Shown here one piece after another: positions 7,088 to 15,057 of a DNA stretch of 64,000 nucleotides (position 1 is the stretch's first letter; each line of letters begins with the position of its first letter). The notes under the pieces were generated by a model. That model saw nothing but the letters and a program-made list of their open reading frames with translations. It was not told the origin of the DNA and made no database searches. This stretch comes from Planotetraspora phitsanulokensis (GTDB lineage Bacteria > Actinomycetota > Actinomycetes > Streptosporangiales > Streptosporangiaceae): the NCBI RefSeq assembly GCF_016863295.1, contig NZ_BOOP01000048.1, forward strand, positions 31,477 through 95,476. The letters are read 5' to 3'. A program made the translations under genes and the position numbers.

Positions 7088-8539
7088 TCACAGGGCGGGC
7101 CGTTCGCGTTCCGACCGCGCGCGCATCCGCGCCCGGGCCAGCACCACCTGGCGTCGGCGCAGCTCCTCGTCCTCCACCACAGGCTTCGGAGCCGGGGCCT
7201 CGACGAGCACGCGCTGAGCCTCGATCGTGTCCTGCGCGGCCGCGTCGACCAGCGCCCAGCGCTCCACCTCGCGCGGCCGCCGGGCCAGGACGGCACGAGC
7301 CGCACGGTACGCCGCGCTCGGGCCGGCGGCCGCGACTCCAGCGACGACAGGTTGGGGCGCCAAGGCCTCCGCCCGGGTCAGCCGCGGGGCGAGCTCGAGC
7401 GGCCCGCCGACACGAGCTGCGTTCAGCGACTCGCGCTGCGCACGCCAAGCCTCCTGCTCCGAGCGCACCTTGGCCGCCGCGGCGTCGAGCCGCTGCGACT
7501 TGCTGGCCACGGGCCGGCCGTCGACGTCGAGCCACGCGGCAAGCCTGTGCTTCACCCATCCGGGGATGTGTCGGAGGTCGTCGACGTGCTGCCAGGTGTA
7601 GGTCCAGGCCGTGCCGTCCGGCTTGTGGTCCAGGGCGTGGAGCACGTCGTCGGCGGTCCAGCCAGCGACGAGGAACACCCTGGTCAGGTGCCTGATGTAC
7701 CACGGCGACAGCCGCCGGAGCGTGGTGCTGGTGTCGCGGATCTGCTCGGCGGTCTGGAGTGCGTGGCGCTTCGTCCCTGGCGATGCGGGCCGCGCGCTCG
7801 TCGGCGAAATGCGGGTCTTACGGCGAGATGATCTTGTCTCTCGCGCGTGCGTAGGACCTTCTGTAACTCTCTCAGGGAGAGTTACAGAAGGGGGTTCAGT
7901 TGTCGTTCTGTCGGTACGCGATGACGTTTTGTCGGTGACCGGAGCGACGTCATCCACCTGCGGCGACGGCACACACAGCACCCACACCGCCGCACGGTTG
8001 CCCAGGCCGTCATCGTCGAGGCCCATACGGGTGCCCTTGCGGTAGCGGACCGTCGTGCCCTCCTCGACCGTGCCGAGGAAGCCGCGCTCACGCAGCCAGC
8101 GCACCCAGCGCTTCACCGTCGACAGCGCGAGGTCGGCCTCCTCGGCGATGCGCTGCTCGGTGGGCCTGGTCGTGAGTGTCGTCCAGTCGGCCCAGTTCGA
8201 CAGGGCGGTGGCCACCTGCATCAGGTTGCGGTAGCCGTGGCAGCGGAGTGCCAGCGCGTCAGGGTGCTCCTTGACGGCGCGGACGAACTCCTGCTGCGAG
8301 CCCGCAGGCCGCATTCCCTCGGGGACGGCGCCGAGCACCACCCGCCGAGTGAGCGGGGCGAGGAGGTCGGGGAGGTCGCAGACCGTGGCGAATGCCGTAC
8401 GAGGATCGCCGGAACGGCTCTGCGGCGGGGATTTGGGAACGTTCGGGCGACACGCGGACCCACCGATTTGCGGGCGCGAAGGACCGAACGCTTGGCGGGA
8501 TGCTATCTTTTCCTCCAAGCGAAAGACGCGTGGACCCAA
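7088..8539 (-). CDS. Replication-initiator-like winged-helix protein, 483 aa
   Basis: Residues about 105-195 hold a winged-helix segment (RIAEEADLALSTVKRWVRWL, then GFLGTVEEGTTVRYRKG and GNRAAVWVLCVP). The region around 270-350 (LSPWYIRHLTRVFLVAGWTA, DVLHALDHKPDG, IPGWVKHRLAAWLD) is the pattern I associate with Rep proteins of actinomycete plasmids and integrative elements. The C-terminus is a long Arg/Ala-rich helical tail. The start is uncertain: TTG at 8539 has GGGAG 9 bases upstream, TTG at 8518 is an alternative, and CCAAGCG repeats overlap this end. It probably binds the adjacent repeats to start plasmid-mode replication, which is inferred. A phage replisome DnaD-like role is the alternative. 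Confidence 0.6.
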   Translation of the reverse strand: MGPRVFRLEEKIASRQAFGPSRPQIGGSACRPNVPKSPPQSRSGDPRTAFATVCDLPDLLAPLTRRVVLGAVPEGMRPAGSQQEFVRAVKEHPDALALRCHGYRNLMQVATALSNWADWTTLTTRPTEQRIAEEADLALSTVKRWVRWLRERGFLGTVEEGTTVRYRKGTRMGLDDDGLGNRAAVWVLCVPSPQVDDVAPVTDKTSSRTDRTTTEPPSVTLPERVTEGPTHARETRSSRRKTRISPTSARPASPGTKRHALQTAEQIRDTSTTLRRLSPWYIRHLTRVFLVAGWTADDVLHALDHKPDGTAWTYTWQHVDDLRHIPGWVKHRLAAWLDVDGRPVASKSQRLDAAAAKVRSEQEAWRAQRESLNAARVGGPLELAPRLTRAEALAPQPVVAGVAAAGPSAAYRAARAVLARRPREVERWALVDAAAQDTIEAQRVLVEAPAPKPVVEDEELRRRQVVLARARMRARSERERPAL

Positions 8540-8598
8540 GCGATCGGCTCTCCCTGGCGGCCAAACCTAGGAGCCAATCACTACGGCCAAGCGAAAGA
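8489..8598. repeat. CCAAGCGA repeats around the rep start
   Basis: CCAAGCGAAAGA occurs at 8515-8526 and 8587-8598, CCAAGCGA at 8536-8543, and the inverted CGCTTGG at 8489-8495. Copies lie 21 and 51 bases apart, near-integral helical turns. Candidate operator or iterons for autoregulation of rep. Confidence 0.45.
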
Positions 8599-8636
8599 GA
8601 TCTGGTTCAGATCTGCGGATGAAGTTGTCTTCCTGC

Positions 8637-8664
8637 GCTCCCCTTCGGGGGGGCTTATTTTTTT
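8637..8664 (+). terminator. Intrinsic terminator on plus strand
   Basis: GCTCCCC TTCG GGGGGGC is followed by TTATTTTTTT. This is a classic stem with a U tract, unusual at this GC content. No plus-strand gene precedes it, so it may end an antisense transcript opposite the rep leader. Confidence 0.6.
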
Positions 8665-8800
8665 GCCCTGTGGCGACTCCGTGAGGGGTCGAAGTTACGT
8701 GGATGTAGTTCGGGGCAAGCATTCCACAAGGGCCACATGGGTTGCGGTCGCTTCTGGCGGGCGTGTCGCAGTTGCCGGGGCGGCGATTGCTCGCGACACA

Positions 8801-8818
8801 CCTGACGCACCTGACGCG
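8801..8818. repeat. 9-bp tandem repeats, site B
   Basis: CCTGACGCA CCTGACGCG on the plus strand (TGCGTCAGG type on minus), with a degenerate third unit at the left. Related to sites at 6576 and 63825. Confidence 0.55.
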
Positions 8819-8935
8819 CTAGAGCACACCATAGCGCGACGAGTGCGGACATAGGAGACACGCACGCAGTGATGCACCAAAACGATCACTTGTGATTCCG
8901 ACCACACGTCGTCACCTGCCGCAACGCCGGACATT

Positions 8936-9310
8936 TCAGCGGTTCCGGCCGCTCAGCGGCGCGTCGCAGGCCCGCAGCCGTCCTGACGCGCGGCGGCCGG
9001 CCACCACCGCGGCGGCCGACACCAGCAGCACCGTCCCGCCGACCAGACCCCATGTCGCGGCCACCAGCATCCACAGCGTCGCAACCGTCGCAGACCCGCC
9101 CACCGGGGACGCCCCCCGCCGGAGCAGCGGAACCACCACCGACACCACGGCGAGAGACACGACCGGCAAGACCAGCTGCGCCTCCTCGCTCACCACATCG
9201 CACGCCAGCGCGAGCAGCTGTGTCCCCGCGAACCAACCCGCGCACGCCAGCCCGCGCAGCACCGCACGGCCGGCCAGGTTCTCGACCCGGGCATTCTCGA
9301 ACGTCGTCAC
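8936..9310 (-). CDS. Small integral membrane protein, 124 aa
   Basis: The GTG at 9310 has GGAGGAGGTTGCC upstream. Three hydrophobic segments are visible, roughly residues 17-38, 44-63 and 73-105 (LWMLVAATWGLVGGTVLLV), with an Arg-rich C-terminus. It is the last gene of the leftward transfer operon, 16 bases after the FtsK-like gene. Small membrane proteins beside the translocase in actinomycete conjugative elements often help spreading (Spd type). That role is inferred from context only. Confidence 0.6.
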   Translation of the reverse strand: MTTFENARVENLAGRAVLRGLACAGWFAGTQLLALACDVVSEEAQLVLPVVSLAVVSVVVPLLRRGASPVGGSATVATLWMLVAATWGLVGGTVLLVSAAAVVAGRRASGRLRACDAPLSGRNR

Positions 9311-9326
9311 GGCAACCTCCTCCAGA

Positions 9327-10769
9327 TCAGCGGTTCAGGGCGTACAGGCCGCGACCGACCCGGGCGACGTCGCCCTCGTCAGCGAGCAGGCCAAGGCTGT
9401 TGCGCACCGAACCGACCTTGACGGCCTTTCCGCCGTCCGCGTTGACGGCGTCGAGGACGTCGGCCGCCGTCATCGGGGCATCAGCGGAGGCCAGGACAGC
9501 CTGGACTCGGTCCTCCAGGAGGCCGCCGCTATGACCGGCGCTGATGCTCACGACCGCGCCGGACTTCGACTTCTCTTCATGCTCGGCCTGCAATGCCTGG
9601 CACAGCGCAGCCATCGCGACAGGGTCGTGACGGGAGGCGTAGGCCGCGGCGGCGGCCGCGTGCGACGCGACCTCCAGGCGGGCGGGCTCGTCGTCCCCGT
9701 ACAGAGCGAGGATCTCGGGGTCCAAACCGGGAAGGGGCGCAATGGAGCCGACGCGCAGGTGACGCATCATCGCGGTCGGGCGCGGCCCGGACAGCACGTA
9801 ACCGGTGCCCTGTGTGCCAGGGGCGTCGTCATCGTCGTCCTCGTCCAGGTCGAACTGGGAGCGCAGCACGCGCTCCGCGAGAGTCTTCGGAATGGTCTGG
9901 AGCTGTTCCCCGGCGGGCAGCAGGCCGTCCCCGACCAGCTGGCGCATCATGCTCGACGACCAGCGGAGCAGGGTCACCTCGCCTTCCTTGAGCATGGCGC
10001 GAAGCGTGTCCGACCCGCCCAGCTCCTCCAGGTGGGAAGCCTGGGCGGCAAGGCCGATGCCGACACCGACAGAGCGGCCCGTCCTGCCCAACTCCTTGAT
10101 CAAGCCGGTGGCCTCATCCCGGTAGGGGGCTCCCTTCTCCAGCAGCCGGTTCGCTTCGTCGATGCGGACGTGCAGAAGCGGGTCACCGCCAAGCGCGAAC
10201 GAGTTCCGCCCGGCGGCGCTGTAGCGGCGCATCCGCGCATGTGCGACGGCGACACCCGAGCGCAGGATGAGGATCGCTTCCTCCTGGCTGCTGCCGTAGA
10301 AGTCGACGTTGCCCTTGGCCTCAGGCACTGACTGGCCTTCCTTGAGGTCGGCCAGCCAGGACACGATGCCGTTGATCTTCTCGGCGATCAGCTCCAGTTG
10401 CAGCGCACGGGACTTTCCGGCGCCGGTGGTGCCGAACAGCAGGAACCTCTGCGCAGACCCCGTCGACGGGTCGAACAGTCGCTTACGGACGGGCCTGCCG
10501 TTGTGGTAGACGCCAGCGACGATGCGGCCGTGCCGGTCCATCACCAGGTCTTCGCGGGTCACGGCCCGGACGTTGGCGAGCGGGTTGCTCGGGTAGACCG
10601 TGACCATCGCCTGGCGTGACCCGTCCGTCTCGACCACGATGCGGGTCGGGTCGGTGATGCCCAGCGCCGAGCGCAGCGCGGCCAGGTCATAGCGGATGAC
10701 CTGGCCGGCCGGGACTTCCAGCATCAGCTCAACGACCTCGTCGGCGGCCGCCAGCGTGGGCATGCTCAT
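9327..10769 (-). CDS. FtsK/SpoIIIE-type DNA translocase (transfer ATPase), 480 aa
   Basis: A Walker A motif GTTGAGKS is at residues 113-120 and a Walker B-like LLHVRIDEAN at about 199-208. The C-terminus (SADAPMTAADVLDAVNADGG to VGRGLYALNR) is a winged helix of the gamma/TraB type. This is the domain order of the single-protein DNA pumps (TraB/TraSA class) that move double-stranded DNA between mycelial compartments. The start overlaps the upstream stop (TAATG), coupling it to a membrane protein that probably anchors it. It lacks its own N-terminal membrane segments, which the neighbours may supply. A phage packaging role is unlikely because a terminase is present. Confidence 0.75.
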   Translation of the reverse strand: MSMPTLAAADEVVELMLEVPAGQVIRYDLAALRSALGITDPTRIVVETDGSRQAMVTVYPSNPLANVRAVTREDLVMDRHGRIVAGVYHNGRPVRKRLFDPSTGSAQRFLLFGTTGAGKSRALQLELIAEKINGIVSWLADLKEGQSVPEAKGNVDFYGSSQEEAILILRSGVAVAHARMRRYSAAGRNSFALGGDPLLHVRIDEANRLLEKGAPYRDEATGLIKELGRTGRSVGVGIGLAAQASHLEELGGSDTLRAMLKEGEVTLLRWSSSMMRQLVGDGLLPAGEQLQTIPKTLAERVLRSQFDLDEDDDDDAPGTQGTGYVLSGPRPTAMMRHLRVGSIAPLPGLDPEILALYGDDEPARLEVASHAAAAAAYASRHDPVAMAALCQALQAEHEEKSKSGAVVSISAGHSGGLLEDRVQAVLASADAPMTAADVLDAVNADGGKAVKVGSVRNSLGLLADEGDVARVGRGLYALNR

Positions 10770-11632
10770 TAGTTCCTCTCCTCAGGGGCGGCACCGGGGC
10801 GGCCGACACGAACGCCGGTCAGGACGGCACCGGGCATCGCGACCGGGGCGATCCGCTGAGCCCAGACCGTCGCCGGGTCCTCCTCGGCGGGCTTGCCGAT
10901 CGTCAGGCGACGCACCGCAGCGCCGCGACGGGGCACCGGACCGATCGTGATCAGCTCCTCGGGGACGTCCATGAGCGCCGACAGGTGCCGGATGGAGATG
11001 TCCGGGACGGGCTGACCTGGGTCGACAGACCGGATGATGGCCCGCATCGAGGCCTCCCCCGTCCGCTCGATGTCCTCCAGGACCGTGCCGGAAGCCGTCC
11101 CGCCGGCGACAGCGACACGGCTCGCCCACCACTGCGCGACCGGGTGCCCGTCGACCACCTGCTGCACCGGGGCCAGGGCGACGGCCGCCGCGGCGGGCGG
11201 GGGCGGCGGCGCCACCATGAGGCGAGCGACGCGGGCCGGCCGCAGCATCCACGTCGCGGTCGACCACACAGTCAGCCCCAGCGCCTCGCCCCAGTGGATG
11301 CCCGGCACGACCTGCTCCGCGATCAACAGCGCGGCGAGGCTGGCGCCGGGCACCAGGTACAGCGCAGTCGCGGCCGCCTTCTGGTGGCCGGACGGCTTCC
11401 ACAACCGCAATCCCGCCAGGCCCGCGCTGGACAGGACCGCAGTCGCCAGCAGCGACCCGCCAGCGACCGCAGGCGTGAACAACCCGATGGCCGCCGCGGC
11501 GATACCCGCGACGGTCGCCACGCGACCCACCGCGCTACGCACGGCGTCCAAGCGGCGGCGCGCCCGCTCCACCTCGGGCCAGGCCGGGATAGTCAGGTCA
11601 ACCTTCATCAGCGGCGGCATGGTCGGGGGCAT
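10769..11632 (-). CDS. Membrane protein coupled to the FtsK-like ATPase, 287 aa
   Basis: The ATG at 11632 (MPPTMPPLMKVDLTIPAWPE) follows GAAGGAGACGACC. Two hydrophobic hairpins are visible, about residues 40-75 and 90-130, followed by a Pro/Ala linker and a soluble C-terminal domain (HPVAQWWASRVAVAGGTASG to VRRLTIGKP). The TAATG overlap with the translocase gene suggests a stoichiometric partner, probably the membrane anchor. It is similar in layout to proteins preceding TraB-like genes in actinomycete elements. Confidence 0.62.
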   Translation of the reverse strand: MPPTMPPLMKVDLTIPAWPEVERARRRLDAVRSAVGRVATVAGIAAAAIGLFTPAVAGGSLLATAVLSSAGLAGLRLWKPSGHQKAAATALYLVPGASLAALLIAEQVVPGIHWGEALGLTVWSTATWMLRPARVARLMVAPPPPPAAAAVALAPVQQVVDGHPVAQWWASRVAVAGGTASGTVLEDIERTGEASMRAIIRSVDPGQPVPDISIRHLSALMDVPEELITIGPVPRRGAAVRRLTIGKPAEEDPATVWAQRIAPVAMPGAVLTGVRVGRPGAAPEERN

Positions 11633-11653
11633 GGTCGTCTCCTTCAATCCAGG

Positions 11654-12088
11654 TCAGCGGTTGCTGTAGAACGATGCGTCGGCCATAGGGACGGGCATTG
11701 CCCTGATGGACTCGGCGACCGGCCCGTAATCGGCCTGGTGGGCGGCGGACGTCTCGTCGAACAGCGTCGCCAGGTCCTCCGTCTCGGCGGCCATCGCCTC
11801 GGCATCGGCAAGCACCGACTGCATGACGGTCGCGGCGTTGCGGTGCTCGCTGATGGTGTCGCGGTCGACCCTCAGGCCCGCCATCTGATCCGCCAGCCGG
11901 TTAACCCCGGCCGAACAGCCCTCCACGTAGTGGTAAGTACGGCGGACCCGCTCGCTCAGGCCGCGCAGCTTGATCCCGGCCACGGCGAGCTGGGCGATGA
12001 GGATGCCGTAACGCACGGCCTCCATCAGCACGCTGGCAGTTGCCGCGACCACACCGCCGGTCGTCTCTGCGCTCTCCAGCTCTCCCAT
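11654..12088 (-). CDS. Hypothetical helical protein, 144 aa
   Basis: The ATG at 12088 is chosen over the GTG three bases upstream because GGAGG sits 5 bases before the GTG-ATG pair. One possible membrane helix is at residues 12-40 (VVAATASVLMEAVRYGILIA). The rest is a long coiled-coil-like helix ending FYSNR. It lies in the transfer operon between the repeat protein and the anchor protein. Function unknown. Confidence 0.58.
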   Translation of the reverse strand: MGELESAETTGGVVAATASVLMEAVRYGILIAQLAVAGIKLRGLSERVRRTYHYVEGCSAGVNRLADQMAGLRVDRDTISEHRNAATVMQSVLADAEAMAAETEDLATLFDETSAAHQADYGPVAESIRAMPVPMADASFYSNR

Positions 12089-12097
12089 CACGGCCTC

Positions 12098-13741
12098 CTA
12101 TTCGTTGTGGTAGTCGCGCTCGGCGGGGCGGGTGTGGCCCATGTCGCGGGTCACGTCGGCCGGGTTCTTGTGGCGGGCCTCGGCGTTGCTCCCCGCGATC
12201 GAGATGGCCTCAGAGGCGCGCGGAAGGTTCTCGGCGATGGCTTCGGCCTTCGCTTTGACCGTGGCCGTCTTCTCCATGAGCCGCGCCACCATGCCCAGCA
12301 GCACTCCGGGCACCTTGAGCTCGCCGATCTCGGCGTGCAGGGCCTCCAGCCTGTTCCGCAGCAGGTCGCAGCCCTCGGCGGTCGCCTCGGCCTCGGCCAC
12401 CCCGTCAAGGATCTGCTCGGCCATGTCGGCGTCGGCCTCGATCACGTCGTAAACCGTCAACTCCGCGTCGCGGTACTGCGTGTTCGTCTTGGGCGCCGCG
12501 CTCAAGGCCCGGACTCCTTCCTGCGTGAGGGCAAGGGCCTCGTGCTTCCGCTGGCGAGGCTGGTCGACCCGCTCGGACGACTCCACCCGCACCGTTCGGT
12601 CAGCGGCCGGCGGCGGCCGCATCCCGGCGAAACCCGGAGGCGGCGGAGGCGTGGCCTGCTCCTGCGCCCGCTCCTTGTCCTGGTCCGCTCGGGAGCCGGT
12701 CGCGTTCTTGCTGCTGGTCCAGCGCTTCGGGCCTGCGCTGTCCGTGGAGGCCTTCCACGTCGACTTGCGCCGCCGCGGGCCGTTCGGAGGGGTGGGGTTC
12801 GGAGCAGCCTTGTCGCTGGTCCCGGGGCGGCCGGTCGTCCAACGCTTCGGGCCTGCGGTGGCGCCTTTGCCGGAACCCTCCTTGGGTGCCTTCCAGGTCA
12901 CCTTGCGGGCCGTGGCGGGCTTCGCCCCCTTGTCGGGGGTGCCATTCGGGTTCTTCGTCTTCGACGGCTTACCGCTGGTCACGGCGGGGTCAGCCGTCCG
13001 ACGCGGACGCAACTCGACCTGGCCGGAGCTGCCCTTGCGGCGCTTCGGCCTGGTCTTCGTGTCCTCGTCCCAGACCGTCTTGCCGCTCCGAGCAGACTTG
13101 TGGCCCTTGGCGTCCTTGCCGCTGGCCAGCCCCAGCCCCTTGGGCGATCCGCTGTGCGGGCCGCCCTTGCCCTTCCCGAGCCCGCCCAGGCTGCTCTTGC
13201 CTCCGCTGTCGCTTGTGCGGCGCGCGAACGCGCGTGAGCCCTTCGTCCCACCGCCGAGCGAGCGCAGCAGGGACGACCCCGAGGAGCCTCCCGATCCACG
13301 CCCACCGCGGGGGCCGGCCACGGCCGCCTTCGCGGCCGACCTATCGGCGGCCGCGCGGGTCTGGTCAGCGAGCGCCTGGCGGTGACGGGCGCGGTGCCAC
13401 ATGCCCTTAGCAGCTGCGACACCGAGCGCCGTCATCAAAGCCACCGCGACCGCCAACGCGCTCCGCGCGGTCGGGTTGTCGGGGTCGTCCGGCGACGGCA
13501 GCGCGAACGCGCCCTCCTCGTCGCTGTCCGGCCGGGGGAAACCTGGCATGGTCAGCGCCAACGGAGGCCGCATCTCCTCGACTCCCGGCATCCGGGGCCA
13601 GGAGCCGGCCGGGGCCGGGGCCGACTCCTCGACGTCGTCGGCAGCGGAACCGCTATCGGCGTTGGGCTCGGGGGCGTCGAGGGAACCTCGCATGAAGATG
13701 CGGGGCAGCCGCACGACCTTGTCGTCGTCGTTGGCGCTCAC
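12098..13741 (-). CDS. Large basic low-complexity membrane protein with TWKA/GPKRWT repeats, 547 aa
   Basis: GTG at 13741 behind GGAAGGGAGGCGAAC. An acidic N-terminus (1-85) is followed by one membrane helix (about 92-112, ALAVAVALMTALGVAAAKG), a Gly/Ser/Lys/Arg-rich segment (135-390), and a helical C-terminus (430-547). Within the basic segment the pattern TWKA...GPKRWT occurs twice, each spaced about 15 residues. Similar proteins precede translocases in actinomycete integrative elements by recall. DNA contact by the basic region is inferred. An 18-bp dyad lies inside the coding region (13640-13657, encoding DSGSA). Confidence 0.55.
   Translation of the reverse strand: MSANDDDKVVRLPRIFMRGSLDAPEPNADSGSAADDVEESAPAPAGSWPRMPGVEEMRPPLALTMPGFPRPDSDEEGAFALPSPDDPDNPTARSALAVAVALMTALGVAAAKGMWHRARHRQALADQTRAAADRSAAKAAVAGPRGGRGSGGSSGSSLLRSLGGGTKGSRAFARRTSDSGGKSSLGGLGKGKGGPHSGSPKGLGLASGKDAKGHKSARSGKTVWDEDTKTRPKRRKGSSGQVELRPRRTADPAVTSGKPSKTKNPNGTPDKGAKPATARKVTWKAPKEGSGKGATAGPKRWTTGRPGTSDKAAPNPTPPNGPRRRKSTWKASTDSAGPKRWTSSKNATGSRADQDKERAQEQATPPPPPGFAGMRPPPAADRTVRVESSERVDQPRQRKHEALALTQEGVRALSAAPKTNTQYRDAELTVYDVIEADADMAEQILDGVAEAEATAEGCDLLRNRLEALHAEIGELKVPGVLLGMVARLMEKTATVKAKAEAIAENLPRASEAISIAGSNAEARHKNPADVTRDMGHTRPAERDYHNE
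13640..13657. promoter_or_regulatory. 18-bp dyad, copy 4 (inside a gene)
   Basis: GGCAGCGGAACCGCTATC lies about 85-100 bases inside the 547-aa gene, in the orientation opposite to copies 1-3. Being within a coding region is typical of stoperators, but fortuitous coding for DSGSA cannot be excluded. Confidence 0.55.
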
Positions 13742-13881
13742 GTTCGCCTCCCTTCCTGGGGTTGACAGTCGGTAACCGAATGGGGGATCCTCGCGCGCCG
13801 CGCGTACGCGCGCCGCGCCTTACGCGCGTGCGAGGCCGTCTCGGCGCATGAACATGAGGACGGGCATCACGCTGTGTCACC

Positions 13882-14118
13882 TCAGAGTCGGCGGGCTTCG
13901 GCGGTCTCGTGCCCCTCGGCCCACGTCGCGAGCAGCACGGCAAGCTCGTGCATCGCCCGGGGGTTGCCGCCGCGCTGGGCACTGCGCGCGGCGGCCTTCG
14001 CCCGGTCAAAACACACCTTGGCCAGCGAAGCATCGTCAGTGGCGGCCTCCATCCGTGGATTCCAGGTGTTGGCCAGGTTCTCCAGCCGACGCCGCCCCAA
14101 CCGAGTCAGTCCGCTCAT
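13882..14118 (-). CDS. Small helical protein, 78 aa
   Basis: ATG at 14118 overlaps the upstream stop (ATGA). The protein starts MSGLTRLGRRRLENLANTWN and is entirely helical and basic. Its end at 13882 is followed by 140 bp of GC-rich inverted repeats (ACGCGCGCCGCG-type, 13790-13840) that separate it from the next gene and probably contain a promoter. Function unknown. Confidence 0.55.
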   Translation of the reverse strand: MSGLTRLGRRRLENLANTWNPRMEAATDDASLAKVCFDRAKAAARSAQRGGNPRAMHELAVLLATWAEGHETAEARRL

Positions 14119-14585
14119 GCCGACCGCTTCCGGCCGTCGTCCCTGATCAGGTCAATGAAGTCCCTGCTAGGCGGGTCAGCAGCACGCGGCGCCGACTTCG
14201 GCTGTGCCGTGCGCTGCGGACCGGGGATAGCGGGAACCTGCCTGGCCTGCGCGGCCGCCTCACGGGCGGCCGGGATCTCGTGGCGGCCGCGCCGGTAACG
14301 GGCCTCCAGCTCGAAGGTCAGTGTCGCGGCCTTCTCGATGTGGGCCTGGATCTCGCCGAAAGGGCTGGTCACCCAGCGGTGGCGCCACCACGCCTCGAAG
14401 GTGCTGTAACCCTCGGGTCGGTTGGCCTTCCACATGGCCTCGGCGTCTCGGCGGATGCGTGCCACATAGTCGGCCTGAGCCGACAGAACCTGCCGGAGCT
14501 GGGCGGTGAAAGCCTCCACCAGCTCCGGCCGGTCCAGCATGTCCCCGGACCAGTGATCCTGCCCGGACGACGAGGTTGTGCTCAC
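14115..14585 (-). CDS. Hypothetical protein, 156 aa
   Basis: The GTG at 14585 has AAAGGAACTCTT upstream. The open frame extends further but that part is shadow. The sequence is helical with an aromatic centre (PEGYSTFEAWWRHRWVTSPF) and a Pro-rich tail ending RDFIDLIRDDGRKRSA. It sits between the SsgA-like gene and the small helical protein in one operon. No family recognised. Confidence 0.56.
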   Translation of the reverse strand: MSTTSSSGQDHWSGDMLDRPELVEAFTAQLRQVLSAQADYVARIRRDAEAMWKANRPEGYSTFEAWWRHRWVTSPFGEIQAHIEKAATLTFELEARYRRGRHEIPAAREAAAQARQVPAIPGPQRTAQPKSAPRAADPPSRDFIDLIRDDGRKRSA

Positions 14586-14605
14586 AAGAGTTCCTTTCTG
14601 AGGGG

Positions 14606-15034
14606 TTACGCCAGCAGTGCGGCGATGACGGCGTCCCAGCTGATCAGCGGCATCTCCTTGCCAGCCGGGACGAGCTCGTACAGGCCGGTCATGACGTCGG
14701 CGAGCTGCTGCCGGTCCACCCGGAACAGCGCGAGGTCGAGGTCTCCCTGACGGACCTGCCACAACGTCCACTGGGGCTCGGCCGCGGGGCAGGCCCGCAG
14801 CGACTGCTTGTCCGGCGCGGCCAGGAACTCAGCCCGGCCGGCCACGCACTCCAGGAGGACGGACCGGGGCGCGATGATCACGTCGTGCCAGTCCTCGATC
14901 TCGATGCGGACGAAGAACGGGTCCGCCGTCCGGTAGATCAGCTTGGCGTTGTGGTACTCGTCCGTCACCATGTCCCACGCGTTGATCGCGACTGTGCGCT
15001 CGGCGACTCGCTCCTGGCCCTGCTCGATGCTCAT
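14606..15034 (-). CDS. SsgA-like sporulation/cell-division regulator (SALP), 142 aa
   Basis: The ATG at 15034 (MSIEQGQERVAERTVAI) has GGAGACAGCA upstream. Length and order of landmarks fit the SsgA family: an AINAWDM strand, YRTADPFFVRIEIEDW (34-49), RSVLLECVAG (57-66), LALFR (101-105) and YELVPAGKE (119-127). SsgA-like proteins are restricted to morphologically complex actinomycetes and guide septum placement and spore wall formation, often working with FtsZ or SsgB. Encoded on a mobile element next to a WhiB-like gene, this copy may alter host sporulation septation or mark sites for DNA transfer. The family assignment is by motif recall, the role inferred. Confidence 0.68.
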   Translation of the reverse strand: MSIEQGQERVAERTVAINAWDMVTDEYHNAKLIYRTADPFFVRIEIEDWHDVIIAPRSVLLECVAGRAEFLAAPDKQSLRACPAAEPQWTLWQVRQGDLDLALFRVDRQQLADVMTGLYELVPAGKEMPLISWDAVIAALLA

Positions 15035-15057
15035 TGCTGTCTCCTTCCGTGCCGTTG

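Larger units (their letters stand above)
8540..8935. other. Non-coding region upstream of the rep-like gene
   Basis: About 396 bp without a convincing gene. A minus-strand frame at 8695-8934 has weak GC3 and contains regulatory repeats, so it is not called. The region holds CCAAGCG repeats, a plus-strand hairpin with a T tract (8637-8664), two 9-bp repeats (8801-8818) and the dyad GATCACTTGTGATT (8884-8897). It likely carries the rep promoter and possibly an antisense RNA ending at 8664. Confidence 0.45.

Noticed and set aside
8600..8640. tRNA-like arm AGATC TGGTTCA GATCT
   Set aside because: The 7-base loop lacks the TTCRANY T-loop, and no acceptor or anticodon stems can be drawn around it.
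8695..8934. Possible 79-aa minus-strand gene after the small membrane protein gene
   Set aside because: GC3 is only about half, it has no ribosome site, and it encodes the 9-bp repeats, so it is treated as control DNA.
8934..11663. Half-sites AGCGGTT at the ends of three genes (8938, 9329, 11656) as further dyads
   Set aside because: Only one arm matches and each falls on an Asn-Arg-stop codon string, so they are not counted among the nine sites.
10985..13237. Long plus-strand open frame of 750 codons opposite the transfer genes
   Set aside because: It mirrors high-GC3 minus-strand genes with clear domains (FtsK Walker A, membrane segments). It is a reverse-strand shadow caused by GC-rich third positions. 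The same holds for the plus-strand frames at 32825-34762 and 46276-48030.
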